Below, piece by piece: positions 8,555 through 16,595 of a stretch of 47,664 nucleotides of DNA. Position 1 is the first letter of the stretch; each line of letters starts with the position of its first letter. The notes under the pieces were generated by a model. That model had not been told where the DNA came from, did not search any database, and saw only the letters and a program-made list of their open reading frames with translations. The position numbers and the translations under genes are program-made. Origin of the DNA: Nitrospira sp. (lineage in GTDB: Bacteria; Nitrospirota; Nitrospiria; Nitrospirales; Nitrospiraceae). The DNA is taken from NCBI GenBank assembly GCA_023248215.1, contig JAHFEW010000027.1, forward strand, positions 1-47,664, written 5' to 3'.

Positions 8555-9004
8555 ATGAAGCCCGATCTGGATAAAGTCAACACTCTCGCGAAAGACTTCA
8601 GCAAAACCTACCCTCGCCACCCGCGCGAGATGCTCGGCGGCTATGTGATCGGCGCCCGCTGTGCGGACAAATGCCGGGCGTTCTTGCTCGGGATGAACGG
8701 AGAGTACAACTATTGGCCCTGTTCATTGGCGGGGCTGTGGTTCACGTTCACGGGCGTCACGCCGGAGCAGTTCAAGGAAGTCGTGGCCATCGGGGCGACC
8801 GACGAGGAACTCAGAGCCCACTCCAAGGTGCAGGACAAGCAGGCGATCATTCAGTGGAACAACCAGATGCGGGACATGCGTCTCTCCGAGATGACGCCGC
8901 AGGTGCAACCCTATATGGAAGACTCTATTCCACAGTATGGGCCCAAGCATCGTCCCGTCTATGCCTACTTCGACGTCTACGACCTCGAAGAGAAGCGGCT
9001 GTAA
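8555..9004 (+). CDS. DUF5069 family protein
   Basis: A 149-residue conserved protein. The N-terminal stretch with YPRHPREMLGGYVIGARCADKCRA matches the DUF5069 pattern (PRSPRE-type motif followed by a conserved D-K-CRA). Function is unknown. It has several aromatic residues and no signal peptide. A TAAGGAG Shine-Dalgarno precedes the ATG. It is followed 66 bases later by a DUF2630 gene and may form a two-gene unit with it. Confidence 0.75.
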   Translation: MKPDLDKVNTLAKDFSKTYPRHPREMLGGYVIGARCADKCRAFLLGMNGEYNYWPCSLAGLWFTFTGVTPEQFKEVVAIGATDEELRAHSKVQDKQAIIQWNNQMRDMRLSEMTPQVQPYMEDSIPQYGPKHRPVYAYFDVYDLEEKRL

Positions 9005-9070
9005 CGAGTGGCGCCCGTTCGATCTTGGATTTGGGCTGCGACGAGCAGGGCTCGATTGCGGAGGAACAAG

Positions 9071-9316
9071 ATGAATGAACAAGGAGAAGATCAGCCGGTG
9101 CTGGATTACATCCAACGCCTCGTCTCTGAGGAACATCGTCTCTATGCGCAAGGTTCCTTGAACAAATCCGATCGCGAGCGGATGACGAAGCTCCAAGTGG
9201 AACTGGACCAGTGTTGGGACCTGCTTCGCCAGCGTCGCGCCCTTCGTGAGACTGGGCAGAATCCAGACGAAGCCGCGGTCCGCCCGCCAGACGTGGTGGA
9301 GAAGTATGAACAGTAG
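9071..9316 (+). CDS. DUF2630 family protein, copy 1
   Basis: A small 81-residue, charged, helical protein. The motif VLDYIQRLVSEEHRLY followed by QVELDQCWDLLRQRRALR is the DUF2630 signature. Function is unknown; family members are often found with stress genes. I start at ATG 9071, preceded by GGAGGAAC, not at the in-frame GTG 21 codons upstream. A close paralogue is at 17270-17530. Confidence 0.8.
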   Translation: MNEQGEDQPVLDYIQRLVSEEHRLYAQGSLNKSDRERMTKLQVELDQCWDLLRQRRALRETGQNPDEAAVRPPDVVEKYEQ

Positions 9317-9446
9317 AGCGGGTCAGTGACGTCGGAGATGTCCCGCAAAAGTGAGGAAGGAGGCCGTCCAATTCCATTATGATGCGGGTACGAAACGAAG
9401 ACTCATGGGTAGATGAAAGAGAAGGAATCGGGCAAAGGAGTTGGTG

Positions 9447-10553
9447 GTGCCTGGAAGTAACTGGATCGATATCGGAAGTGTGGAAGAGCTCAAGCGGAAG
9501 CCGCTGCAGGAAGTGGTCTGCGGCCAGACGAAGCTCGCACTCAGCTATAAAGACGGCGCGTTTGCGGCGATTTCCGGCGTCTGTAATCACATCGGCGGGC
9601 TGTTGGGTGAGGGTCGCCTCGACGGCGACTATGTGGTCTGTCCCTGGCACTATTGGAAGTTCCATCACCGAACCGGTCAAGGCGAACCGGGGTACGAGAC
9701 GGATCAAGTGCCTTCCTATGCCCTGAAGATAGAGATCGATCGACTCTACGTCGATCTGACATCGGCCACGCAGCGGAAGAAGCAGCCGCAGAAATCTCAC
9801 CCCCTTGCGCGCCCGATCGTTCGCGCCGAAGGTCCCATCCGCGTGCTGGGTATCGCCACAACGGCAATGACAGCCGACCAGCCACGCTACAGCGCCTCTG
9901 ACGCGTTGCTCGAGGTGGCGGTGGCGCATGCGCGCGAACAGCTCCAGCTCGAGACGCACATCATCAAGTTGCGGGACCTTTCCTTCCGACCCTGTGAAGG
10001 GTTCTATTCGAAGGCGGCGGAGGCCTGCACCTGGCCCTGCTCGATCACACAGATGGATCCGACCGACCAGATGGACCGCGTGTATGAGGCCATCGTGCAT
10101 TGGGCGGATGTGATTCTGGTCTCCACCCCGATTCGTTGGGGCGGGGCCAGCAGCTTGTATTACAAAATGATCGAGCGGATGAACTGCATCCAGAATCAGG
10201 AGACGATCGCCAACAAACATCTCCTCAAGAACAAAGTAGCCGCCTTCATCATTATGGGCGGGCAAGACAATGTGCAGGGCGTCGCCGGACAACTGATGAC
10301 CTTTTTCGCCGAGGTCGGTTGTCAGTTTCCACAATTTCCCTTCATCGCCCATTCACGCGGATGGAGTGCGGAGGACATGGAGCGGAACAACAGCGAGGTG
10401 AAGAACAGCCAGGAATTGCGGGAGGGAGCGCAGGCGCTCGTCGCCCGCGCCGTGGACATGGCGCGGCTCATGGTTGAGGGGCAACTGCCGGCGCAACCGC
10501 TCGCCCGCGGCGGCCGCAAGGCGCATCAATTGGATAGTGAGCCGACGAGGTAG
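9447..10553 (+). CDS. Rieske [2Fe-2S] ferredoxin fused to a flavodoxin-like NAD(P)H:FMN reductase
   Basis: A 368-residue fusion. Residues 1-105 form a Rieske domain with both ligand pairs intact, C46-x-H48 (CNHIGG) and C65-x2-H68 (CPWHYWKF). A linker rich in K, Q and P is followed, from about residue 125, by a flavodoxin-like fold of the NADPH-dependent FMN reductase type (IRVLGIATT, VILVSTPIRWGGASSLYYKMIERM). The FMN domain could feed electrons directly to the Rieske cluster. I chose GTG 9447, six bases after AAAGGAG; TTG 9441 and GTG 9444 are also in frame. The electron acceptor is unknown. Confidence 0.85.
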   Translation: MPGSNWIDIGSVEELKRKPLQEVVCGQTKLALSYKDGAFAAISGVCNHIGGLLGEGRLDGDYVVCPWHYWKFHHRTGQGEPGYETDQVPSYALKIEIDRLYVDLTSATQRKKQPQKSHPLARPIVRAEGPIRVLGIATTAMTADQPRYSASDALLEVAVAHAREQLQLETHIIKLRDLSFRPCEGFYSKAAEACTWPCSITQMDPTDQMDRVYEAIVHWADVILVSTPIRWGGASSLYYKMIERMNCIQNQETIANKHLLKNKVAAFIIMGGQDNVQGVAGQLMTFFAEVGCQFPQFPFIAHSRGWSAEDMERNNSEVKNSQELREGAQALVARAVDMARLMVEGQLPAQPLARGGRKAHQLDSEPTR

Positions 10554-10604
10554 CAGCGAAAGCCCGGCTCCCATGGATAATCGATAGCAGAGAGGGTACG
10601 CGGT

Positions 10605-11312
10605 ATGCGACTGAATGGAAAAGTGGTCGTGATCGCCGGAGGGTCCGGAGCGCTCGGACAAACCGTCACGCCGGCCTGTGTGAAGGCCGGCGCGCAGGTC
10701 ATCACGGCGGATCGCAATCCGCAGGCGGGGCAGATCGTCGGAGTGAGCGCGATAAAAGCCGACGTGAGCGACGAAGCGGATGTTCAACGTCTCATGAACG
10801 AAGTGATCCGAGTGCACGGACACCTCGATGTGTTGATCAATTTGGTCGGCGGGTTTGCAATGGGGCGCCTGGTAGAAACGGATGTGGCTCTCTGGCAGCG
10901 AATGCTGACCATGAACGTGACGGCGGCGTTTCTGCTCTCGAAAGCCGTGCTGCCCCACATGGTGGAACGCGGGACTGGTCGCATTCTGCATGTGGCAGCC
11001 TGGGCGGCGGTCGAGCCGTTCCCAGGAGCCGCTGCCTATATTGTCGCCAAGTCGAGCCTGCTGGCGTTGATTAAAGTATTGGCGCTTGAGCTGAAAGGTT
11101 CGGGGGTGACGGTCAACGGAGTGCTGCCCAACACCATCGATACACCGGCCAACCGCGCAAGTATGCCCGAGGTCGATCCGTCCACCTGGACGAAGCCAGC
11201 GTCCATCGCGGAGACGCTGCTCTTTCTCGCCTCTGAAGAAGCGAGTCAGGTCAGCGGGGCCGCCATTCCAGTCGGTACCAATGGCGGCGCGAAGCCTGCG
11301 CGTAAGGCATAG
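10605..11312 (+). CDS. SDR-family protein with Ser-to-Ala change in the active site
   Basis: A 235-residue short-chain dehydrogenase/reductase fold. The dinucleotide-binding motif AGGSGALG is near residue 11, N104 of the tetrad is present, and the catalytic Tyr-x3-Lys is Y145/K149 (YIVAK). The serine expected 13 residues before the tyrosine is alanine (A132 in HVAAWAAVEPF). The protein may therefore be a weak reductase, a quinoid-dihydropteridine-reductase-like enzyme, or a binding protein. Spacing to the next gene is short, with AAGGAGG between them, so the two are probably co-transcribed. Confidence 0.85.
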   Translation: MRLNGKVVVIAGGSGALGQTVTPACVKAGAQVITADRNPQAGQIVGVSAIKADVSDEADVQRLMNEVIRVHGHLDVLINLVGGFAMGRLVETDVALWQRMLTMNVTAAFLLSKAVLPHMVERGTGRILHVAAWAAVEPFPGAAAYIVAKSSLLALIKVLALELKGSGVTVNGVLPNTIDTPANRASMPEVDPSTWTKPASIAETLLFLASEEASQVSGAAIPVGTNGGAKPARKA

Positions 11313-11328
11313 GCAAGGAGGCGAGATC

Positions 11329-11721
11329 ATGTCGGGTCAGGATCCTACACGCACGCACCTGGACAATCTTTCGCGGGCGCTGCTTCGTTTGCACAAGGCG
11401 TTGTTGGACGGCGAACGGGTGTCCTATGAACGGGTCCATGGACGCATACCGTCCAATGGCGCATTTTTCCAGCTGGTGCTGGGGGATGCGTGGTTTGCCT
11501 GGTTGCGTCCACTCTCTCAGCTGATGGCCAGGCTCGATGAGCTCTGTGAAGCAGAGGATGCCTCGTCCCGGACGGAGATTACGGCTCTCATTGCGTCGGT
11601 GCGGACGCTCCTCACGCCGTCGGAAGCAGGAGAGGGATTCGCCAGGCATTATTATGACGCGTTGCAGCGAGAGCCTAACGTGGTGCTGGCGCACGCGGCA
11701 GCCCGAGCGCTGATCCGGTAA
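11329..11721 (+). CDS. Conserved hypothetical protein, alpha-helical
   Basis: A 130-residue, largely helical cytoplasmic protein with no signal peptide. Recognisable features are LDNLSRALLRLHKALLDGER near the N-terminus and WFAWLRPLSQLMARLDEL in the middle. I do not know a function. The start at ATG 11329 is chosen because AAGGAGGCG lies just ahead; a longer in-frame extension would overlap the SDR gene. It sits 16 bases after the SDR stop and 26 bases before the VOC gene, so probably in one transcript. Confidence 0.75.
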   Translation: MSGQDPTRTHLDNLSRALLRLHKALLDGERVSYERVHGRIPSNGAFFQLVLGDAWFAWLRPLSQLMARLDELCEAEDASSRTEITALIASVRTLLTPSEAGEGFARHYYDALQREPNVVLAHAAARALIR

Positions 11722-11747
11722 CCGTCGTCCCAAAAGGAGTCAATCAG

Positions 11748-12194
11748 ATGAAAGCGCAGTACCTTGGCCATGTCGTGTTCTACGTGAAAGATCTCGATCG
11801 GTCGCTCGCATTTTATCGGGATCTGCTGGGATTTCACGAAGTGGGGAAGATTTTCAACGGTGCGGCGGCGGCGCTCACATCCGGTCGGACCCATCATGAG
11901 CTGCTGCTGATTCAAGTCGGCGATGCGCCGGGGCCTCCGCCCGGAAGGCGTCGCGGGCTCTATCATATCGGGATCAAGGTGGGCGACAGCCTCGATGAGC
12001 TGCGCGCGGCGAAGGCGGAGTTGGAATCCGCCAGAATCTCCATCGACGGCATGAGCGACCATACGGTGAGTCAGAGCCTCTACCTTCATGATCCTGACGG
12101 CAATGAGGTCGAGCTGTACGTGGACGCGGACGAAGCGTTGTGGAAAAACAATCCGTCGGCCGTCCTCTCGCCGATCAAGCCGTTGCGTCTCTAA
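11748..12194 (+). CDS. VOC superfamily protein (extradiol dioxygenase/glyoxalase-like)
   Basis: A 148-residue vicinal oxygen chelate protein. The metal-ligand positions typical of the family are present: a histidine in LGHVVFYVKDL, one in GLYHIGIKV, and a glutamate in DPDGNEVELYVD. It resembles CatE-type catechol-2,3-dioxygenase half-proteins, but substrate specificity cannot be inferred. AAAAGGAG precedes the ATG. The C-terminal WKNNPSAVLSPIKPLRL is also found, degenerate, in a pseudogene at 16596-16685, so the genome region once had two such genes. Confidence 0.87.
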   Translation: MKAQYLGHVVFYVKDLDRSLAFYRDLLGFHEVGKIFNGAAAALTSGRTHHELLLIQVGDAPGPPPGRRRGLYHIGIKVGDSLDELRAAKAELESARISIDGMSDHTVSQSLYLHDPDGNEVELYVDADEALWKNNPSAVLSPIKPLRL

Positions 12195-12534
12195 GATACT
12201 TCGACAGATTACTGTGGCGACTTACAGAACGCTTCGGTACGGGGTCAGATGCGGTTGGTGCCGCTGAGGTCGGGGATGAGCACCGTCCCCCTAATGTGAA
12301 GCCGCATTCCATTCTTCCTGTCTCAAGAGGGCTTCTGCAGCTCGATCGTGATTTGTACCTTCCTGCCTTGGTTCACAGCTTGGAACTGTCGCATTTCTCC
12401 CCAAACTTCTCGAGGCGTCCCTCTCCAAGAGAGCGAAATATAACGCTTTGTGTATGGCAAGGGTTTCGCCCAATTGCGCGTCATAAAGCGCAGGGCAAGG
12501 TCCGGCGATTATGGCTTCGAGCAAAAGGAGGAGC
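12195..12534. other. Intergenic stretch, no gene recognised
   Basis: About 340 bases without a convincing gene. Near 12265-12296 a G-rich then C-rich pair (GGGGA ... TCCCC) resembles the stem of small palindromic repeats that accompany REP-type elements, but it is short. The far end leads into the leader-peptide candidate at 12535. Confidence 0.4.
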
Positions 12535-12582
12535 ATGGGAACGGTCCAATCCAATGGCAACTGGAATCTGATACTCACATGA
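12535..12582 (+). other. Possible 15-codon leader peptide
   Basis: AAAGGAGGAGC precedes an ATG that opens 15 codons (MGTVQSNGNWNLILT) and ends in TGA overlapping an in-frame ATG (12579) of the next gene as ATGA. This arrangement suits translational coupling. It may equally be chance. Confidence 0.3.
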
Positions 12583-12596
12583 AAAGAAGGACACAG

Positions 12597-13055
12597 ATGC
12601 GCAAGATGATGGTTCTTGGTTCGATGGTCCTGAGCCTGTTGATGCTGGCGTCCTACGGGTTTGCCGACGAAGGAGGGGCGGCAGGGAAGAAAGCGACGCA
12701 CATGAAGGTCAGCGGTGTGAGGACGCCGGCCGGACAATACACCATCAGTGCGAAGACCGCCCCTGCCGATGCGGCGGTCGGTGATGAGGTATTGCTCTGG
12801 CTCAATGAAGAGAATATGGTCATCGACCATCACGGAAAAGAAAAACACAAGGCAGGAACGCACCGTCTGATTTTCGGCAAGTTGATCTATACCGGCACGA
12901 CGAAGAATCAGATCAAGCTCTCCACTCCGGAAGGAGAGAAAGTGTTCCCGCTAGAGCGGATGGAAGTGAAGACCAAGCCGATTGCGGAAGGTTCCAACAT
13001 TGTTGTCGAGCTGAACGAAGAAGGAACGGTGATCGACCTGCGGAAGGCGCAATAA
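12597..13055 (+). CDS. Exported protein of unknown function
   Basis: A 152-residue protein with a Sec signal peptide (MRKMMVLGSMVLSLLMLASYGFA, cleavage near residue 23). The mature part is strand-rich: GQYTISAKTAPADAAVGDEV, HRLIFGKLIYTG and VVELNEEGTVIDL. I do not recognise a family. ATG 12597 has AGAAGGA five bases ahead. ATG 12579, six codons upstream, is possible if the leader peptide at 12535 couples translation. The product is expected in the periplasm. Confidence 0.75.
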   Translation: MRKMMVLGSMVLSLLMLASYGFADEGGAAGKKATHMKVSGVRTPAGQYTISAKTAPADAAVGDEVLLWLNEENMVIDHHGKEKHKAGTHRLIFGKLIYTGTTKNQIKLSTPEGEKVFPLERMEVKTKPIAEGSNIVVELNEEGTVIDLRKAQ

Positions 13056-13178
13056 CCAAGTCAGGCCATTGAGTTCACAGGTGGCAGGGGCCATCAGTCA
13101 TTGCGCCGGATGGTCCCTATACATGTAAGCCGTAAGCGGTCGTCATGCGGCGATCAATCGCGAAAAGGAAGACAGGCA

Positions 13179-13415
13179 ATGGAAAAGTCAATCATTGCAG
13201 CCAAACAACCGGCGGTACTTTCGTTGGATCCGGGCACCTACTACTGGTGTCGCTGCGGACGCTCGAAGAACCAACCGTTCTGTGACGGGTCCCACAAAGG
13301 AACTAGTTTCACGCCCATGGAATTTACGACGACCGAGAAAAAGCAAGTGGCCCTCTGCCAGTGCAAGCAGACCAAGAATCCGCCCTTCTGCGACGGCACG
13401 CACAAGACGCTCTGA
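13179..13415 (+). CDS. Double CDGSH iron-sulfur protein
   Basis: A 78-residue protein with two CDGSH-type [2Fe-2S] sites. Site 1 has C24, C26, C35 and H39 ([16 protein letters not shown]); site 2 has C60, C62, C71 and H75 ([16 protein letters not shown]). Three-Cys-one-His clusters of this mitoNEET-related type are redox- and pH-labile and take part in electron or cluster transfer. ATG 13179 follows GGAAGACAGG. Downstream lies an aldehyde dehydrogenase remnant, so its original partner may have been lost. Confidence 0.93.
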   Translation: MEKSIIAAKQPAVLSLDPGTYYWCRCGRSKNQPFCDGSHKGTSFTPMEFTTTEKKQVALCQCKQTKNPPFCDGTHKTL

Positions 13416-13453
13416 TCTCGCTGGCAGGCTCGCGCACCGTCCACCTGTTTCGC

Positions 13454-13668
13454 ATGCGAGACGAGAATCGTGGATTGGCCTTCGCGCTCCGGATGGAAGC
13501 GGGCATGGCCACGTGAACGATCAACCCGTGAACGACCTCGCCAACAATCCCTTCGGCGGCGAGAAGAACAGCGGTCTCGGGCGTTTCGGTGGCGACTGGA
13601 TCATTGAAGAGTTTACGACCGCCCAGTGGGTGACAGTCCAGCATCAGCCGCGGCAGTACCCATTCTGA
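13454..13668 (+). pseudogene. C-terminal remnant of an aldehyde dehydrogenase
   Basis: Only the last ~65 codons of a benzaldehyde/vanillin-type aldehyde dehydrogenase remain: [13 protein letters not shown], then [26 protein letters not shown], and the terminal [13 protein letters not shown] one-base deletion near 13505-13510 separates the two halves: GGC ATG continues as GCC ACG TGA in one frame and as CAC GTG AAC in the next. The catalytic cysteine and cofactor domain are missing. It cannot make an active enzyme and marks a deletion between the CDGSH gene and the SoxC-like gene. Confidence 0.8.
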
Positions 13669-13736
13669 GTACCGCGCATGGTGAACTGCCTCGCGGAGTG
13701 CACGACTCAAGTCGTACATAGGCGGGAGGAGGCCTT

Positions 13737-15065
13737 ATGAGCGAAGGAGGGAGAATAGACCAGGCGGGCAGCGTCAGCGGGCGCCGAGAGGAAATGCGTC
13801 CGGAAGAATGGCAAGAGGTGAATCGACGCACGTTCTTAGCCGGCAGTGCCTCCCTGATGGCGTTGGGAGCAGCTGGGCTTGTGTTTGGTAACGCGAACGC
13901 GGATGAGGCTGATCAGGCGAGGGATCCGATGCGCGTGCCGGGAACGTTGCCACGACCCTATGGTGAACGCTCGCCGTTTGAGAAGCTGACACGTTTGGGA
14001 GGAGCCGGACCGGAAGCCCTCCATGGCTGGGGCGCCAATGCCCCGAATAACTTCAATTCGCTCACACCGCTTCAGGATCTGCACGGAATTATCACACCGG
14101 CCTCTCTGCACTTTGAGCGGCACCATAACGGAGTCCCTGCCATCGATCCAGCCCGCCATCGCTTACTGGTTCATGGGCTCGCCGAGCGGTCCTTGCTTTT
14201 CACCGTGGAAGAGCTGAAACGGCTCCCGGCTGTCGCGCGGCTCGCGTTCATCGAATGTTCGGGCAACACATGGGATGGTTGGCGAGAGGCGCAAGACGTC
14301 ACCGTTCAAGACACGCATGGGTTGACGAGCAACAGTGAATGGACAGGGGTCAAGCTTTCGACCCTGCTTAAGGCGGTCGGCGCTCGACGCGAGGCGACAT
14401 GGATGCTGGCCGAAGGGAGCGATGCTTCCGGCCTGAATCGAAGTGTCCCTCTTACCAATGACGTGCTGAACGACGCCATGATCTGCTACGGCCAAAATGG
14501 AGAAGCGTTACGTCCCGAGCAGGGGTATCCGCTGAGGCTCTTGCTCCCAGGTTTGGAAGGCAACATCAATGTGAAATGGCTCCGGCGGCTCAAGCTCGGG
14601 TCGGCGCCATTCATGACGCGTTGGGAGACGGCCAAGTATACGGACCTGATGCCGGATGGAAAGGCCTATCAATTTAGTTTGGTGATGGAGGCCAAGTCGG
14701 TGATTACCTCTCCTTCCGGCCAACAGCAGATTCAACCAGGCTTTCATGAAATCCGAGGGCTGGCGTGGAGCGGGCGAGGGCGAGTGACGAAGGTTGAGGT
14801 GAGCGTAGACGGAGGACACACGTGGCAAGGTGCGCAGCTTCAGGAGCCCGTGCTTCCGAAGTGTCACACCCGATTCCGGTTCCCGTGGCAATGGCATGGA
14901 CAAGAGGCCATCTTGCAAAGCCGATGTGTAGATGAGACAGGCTATATCCAGCCGACACGCCAGGAACTGGTGAAGGTGCGGGGAACGAATTCGCTCTACC
15001 ACTACAATGCCATTCAAAGCTGGAGGGTAGAACGCGATGGAAGGGTACGAAACATCTATGCATAG
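13737..15065 (+). CDS. soxC: SoxC-like / sulfite-oxidase-family molybdopterin enzyme
   Basis: A 442-residue periplasmic molybdoenzyme. It has a twin-arginine signal (NRRTFLAG, arginines 30-31) with a hydrophobic stretch to about residue 51. The molybdenum-ligating cysteine is C174 in FIECSGNTWDG. A C-terminal Ig-like dimerisation domain contains VEVSVDGGHTWQGAQL. Layout and the following c-type cytochrome match SoxC-SoxD (sulfane dehydrogenase) or sulfite:cytochrome c oxidoreductase pairs. GGGAGGAGG precedes the ATG. No soxXYZAB is in the window, so sulfite or another oxyanion is as likely as thiosulfate-bound sulfane. Its TAG stop shares its G with the start of a palindromic repeat. Confidence 0.85.
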   Translation: MSEGGRIDQAGSVSGRREEMRPEEWQEVNRRTFLAGSASLMALGAAGLVFGNANADEADQARDPMRVPGTLPRPYGERSPFEKLTRLGGAGPEALHGWGANAPNNFNSLTPLQDLHGIITPASLHFERHHNGVPAIDPARHRLLVHGLAERSLLFTVEELKRLPAVARLAFIECSGNTWDGWREAQDVTVQDTHGLTSNSEWTGVKLSTLLKAVGARREATWMLAEGSDASGLNRSVPLTNDVLNDAMICYGQNGEALRPEQGYPLRLLLPGLEGNINVKWLRRLKLGSAPFMTRWETAKYTDLMPDGKAYQFSLVMEAKSVITSPSGQQQIQPGFHEIRGLAWSGRGRVTKVEVSVDGGHTWQGAQLQEPVLPKCHTRFRFPWQWHGQEAILQSRCVDETGYIQPTRQELVKVRGTNSLYHYNAIQSWRVERDGRVRNIYA

Positions 15066-15190
15066 CAGGATGTTGAAAAAGTCCGCCAGCTTTGTTCTCG
15101 CATCGCTCAGAGGCTCAACGTACGAGACAAAGTACGCTTCCCCTCTTCGCTCGCTGCGGCCTCGCTGGACGGCCATTTTGAACATCCTGC
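15065..15190. repeat. Long imperfect palindrome, family 1, copy 1
   Basis: A 126-base element whose ends are near-perfect inverted repeats: it begins GCAGGATGTTGAAAAAG and ends with the complement-like TTTTGAACATCCTGC, with inner arms CGTAC/GTACG. As RNA it folds into one long hairpin. Related copies are at 22497-22735 and 35564-35683. It lies between soxC and its cytochrome partner, starting on the last base of the soxC stop and ending 11 bases before the cytochrome ATG. Confidence 0.85.
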
Positions 15191-15201
15191 GAGATCGCCC
15201 T

Positions 15202-15771
15202 ATGTCACTCCGTGCTGCCACATCTCTAAATATGCTCAGTCTTGGGATGGCGGCCATCGCCCTTGGTTGGGTCCTGCCCGGTTGGTCGGCTGAGGATATC
15301 GGCTCGTATGAGATCGGCCGACCGGCGACTGAAGCAGAGATCAAGGCTTGGAACATCGATGTTTCGCCGAGCGGGGAAGGATTGCCTCCAGGGCAAGGGG
15401 CGGTCAAGCAAGGCATGCAAGTGTATGCCGCTAAGTGTGCCGCGTGCCATGGCCCAACCGGCACGGAGGGTCCGAAAGACCGGCTGGTCGGCGGTCAGCA
15501 TACGCTCCAGACGCCCAAACCGGTGCGCACCATCGGCAGCTACTGGCCCTATGCGACGACCTTGTACGATTACATTAACCGGGCCATGCCGTTTAACGCG
15601 CCTCAATCTTTGACGCCGGACGAAGTCTATTCTGTGGTCGCCTGGCTCCTTCATCAGAACGGGATCATTTCCGAAGACACGGTGATTGATGCACGGATGC
15701 TCCCAGGAATACAGATGCCGAATCGCAACGGCTTTATCCTGGACCCACGACCGGACGTGCCTGGCAAGTAG
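15202..15771 (+). CDS. SoxD-like c-type cytochrome
   Basis: A 189-residue periplasmic mono-haem cytochrome c. A Sec signal peptide covers about residues 1-30 (cleavage near GWSA-ED), the haem site CAACH is at residues 79-83, and a methionine in NRAMPFNAP is the likely sixth ligand. The C-terminal YSVVAWLLHQNGII is typical of SoxD/SorB-like subunits. It would accept electrons from the molybdoenzyme upstream. The in-frame frame reaches back into the palindromic repeat, but the signal peptide fixes the ATG at 15202. No clear Shine-Dalgarno is present because the repeat occupies that place. Confidence 0.88.
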   Translation: MSLRAATSLNMLSLGMAAIALGWVLPGWSAEDIGSYEIGRPATEAEIKAWNIDVSPSGEGLPPGQGAVKQGMQVYAAKCAACHGPTGTEGPKDRLVGGQHTLQTPKPVRTIGSYWPYATTLYDYINRAMPFNAPQSLTPDEVYSVVAWLLHQNGIISEDTVIDARMLPGIQMPNRNGFILDPRPDVPGK

Positions 15772-15914
15772 CAGATGTTCTGTTCATCGCTAATGAGCCT
15801 GTCGGGCATCGGGGAAAACCGAAGTTGTGAAGAGTTTACATATGTAGACAAAGGGGGATGCAAGCTGGCTGAAGTCTTTAGGTTGGCGGGCTGGATGTCT
15901 TAAGGAGATCCACC

Positions 15915-16556
15915 ATGAAAATCGCACTCATTGGGGCAACCGGTTTTGTCGGCTCGGCGCTTTTGAAGGAAGCGTTGGATCGTGGCCATGAGGTCACGGC
16001 CATTGGTCGGCATCCGGAGAAAATACCGCCGCATGCGAAGCTTCGTTCTCAGAAGGGCGACGTGTACAACGCAGATGAGGTGGCCCGTTTGGTGGCTGGC
16101 CATGATGCCGTGATCAGCGCGTTCAATCCGGGATGGAGTAATCCGGACATCTACAACCAGCAGGTAAAAGGAACAGAGGCCATCATCAAGGGCGTGAAGC
16201 AGGCTGGCATCAAGCGATTGTTGTTCGTTGGCGGCGCCGGTAGCTTGGAAGTGAAGCCAGGAGTCCAGGCATTAGACCTGCCGGGATTTCCTGCTGAGTA
16301 TAAGCAAGGCGCGCTCGCAACCCGCGAGGCCCTGAACCAGCTGCGCAAAGAATCCGGTCTTGACTGGTCTTTTCTCTCTCCTTCAGCCGACCTCGCTCCT
16401 GGCCAGCGCACGGGCAAGTTCCGGCTGGGTACGGATCAGATGTTGAGCGATACAAATGGGCAGAGCCGCATCTCGGTCGAGGATTATGCGATGGCGATGG
16501 TCGATGAAGCGGAGAAGCCCAAGCATATCCGCCAGCGCTTTACGGTGGGCTATTGA
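15915..16556 (+). CDS. NAD(P)-dependent oxidoreductase (atypical SDR, NAD(P)H-binding)
   Basis: A 213-residue Rossmann-fold protein of the YwnB/NmrA-like atypical SDR group. The dinucleotide motif is MKIALIGATGFVGSALLKEA; HDAVISAFNPGW and KRLLFVGGAGSLEV follow, then FLSPSADLAPGQRTGKFRLG. Such proteins act as NAD(P)H-dependent reductases or redox sensors, and the exact substrate is unknown. TAAGGAG precedes the ATG. The region downstream holds a decayed VOC gene. Confidence 0.88.
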   Translation: MKIALIGATGFVGSALLKEALDRGHEVTAIGRHPEKIPPHAKLRSQKGDVYNADEVARLVAGHDAVISAFNPGWSNPDIYNQQVKGTEAIIKGVKQAGIKRLLFVGGAGSLEVKPGVQALDLPGFPAEYKQGALATREALNQLRKESGLDWSFLSPSADLAPGQRTGKFRLGTDQMLSDTNGQSRISVEDYAMAMVDEAEKPKHIRQRFTVGY

Positions 16557-16595
16557 TTGGTGCTCGATTGTCAGGTCCGCTAGGGTTTGTAAGTG

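Noticed and set aside
8925-10352. 475-codon minus-strand open frame
   Set aside because: It runs antisense through DUF5069, DUF2630 and the Rieske fusion, all of which have clear motifs and Shine-Dalgarno sites.
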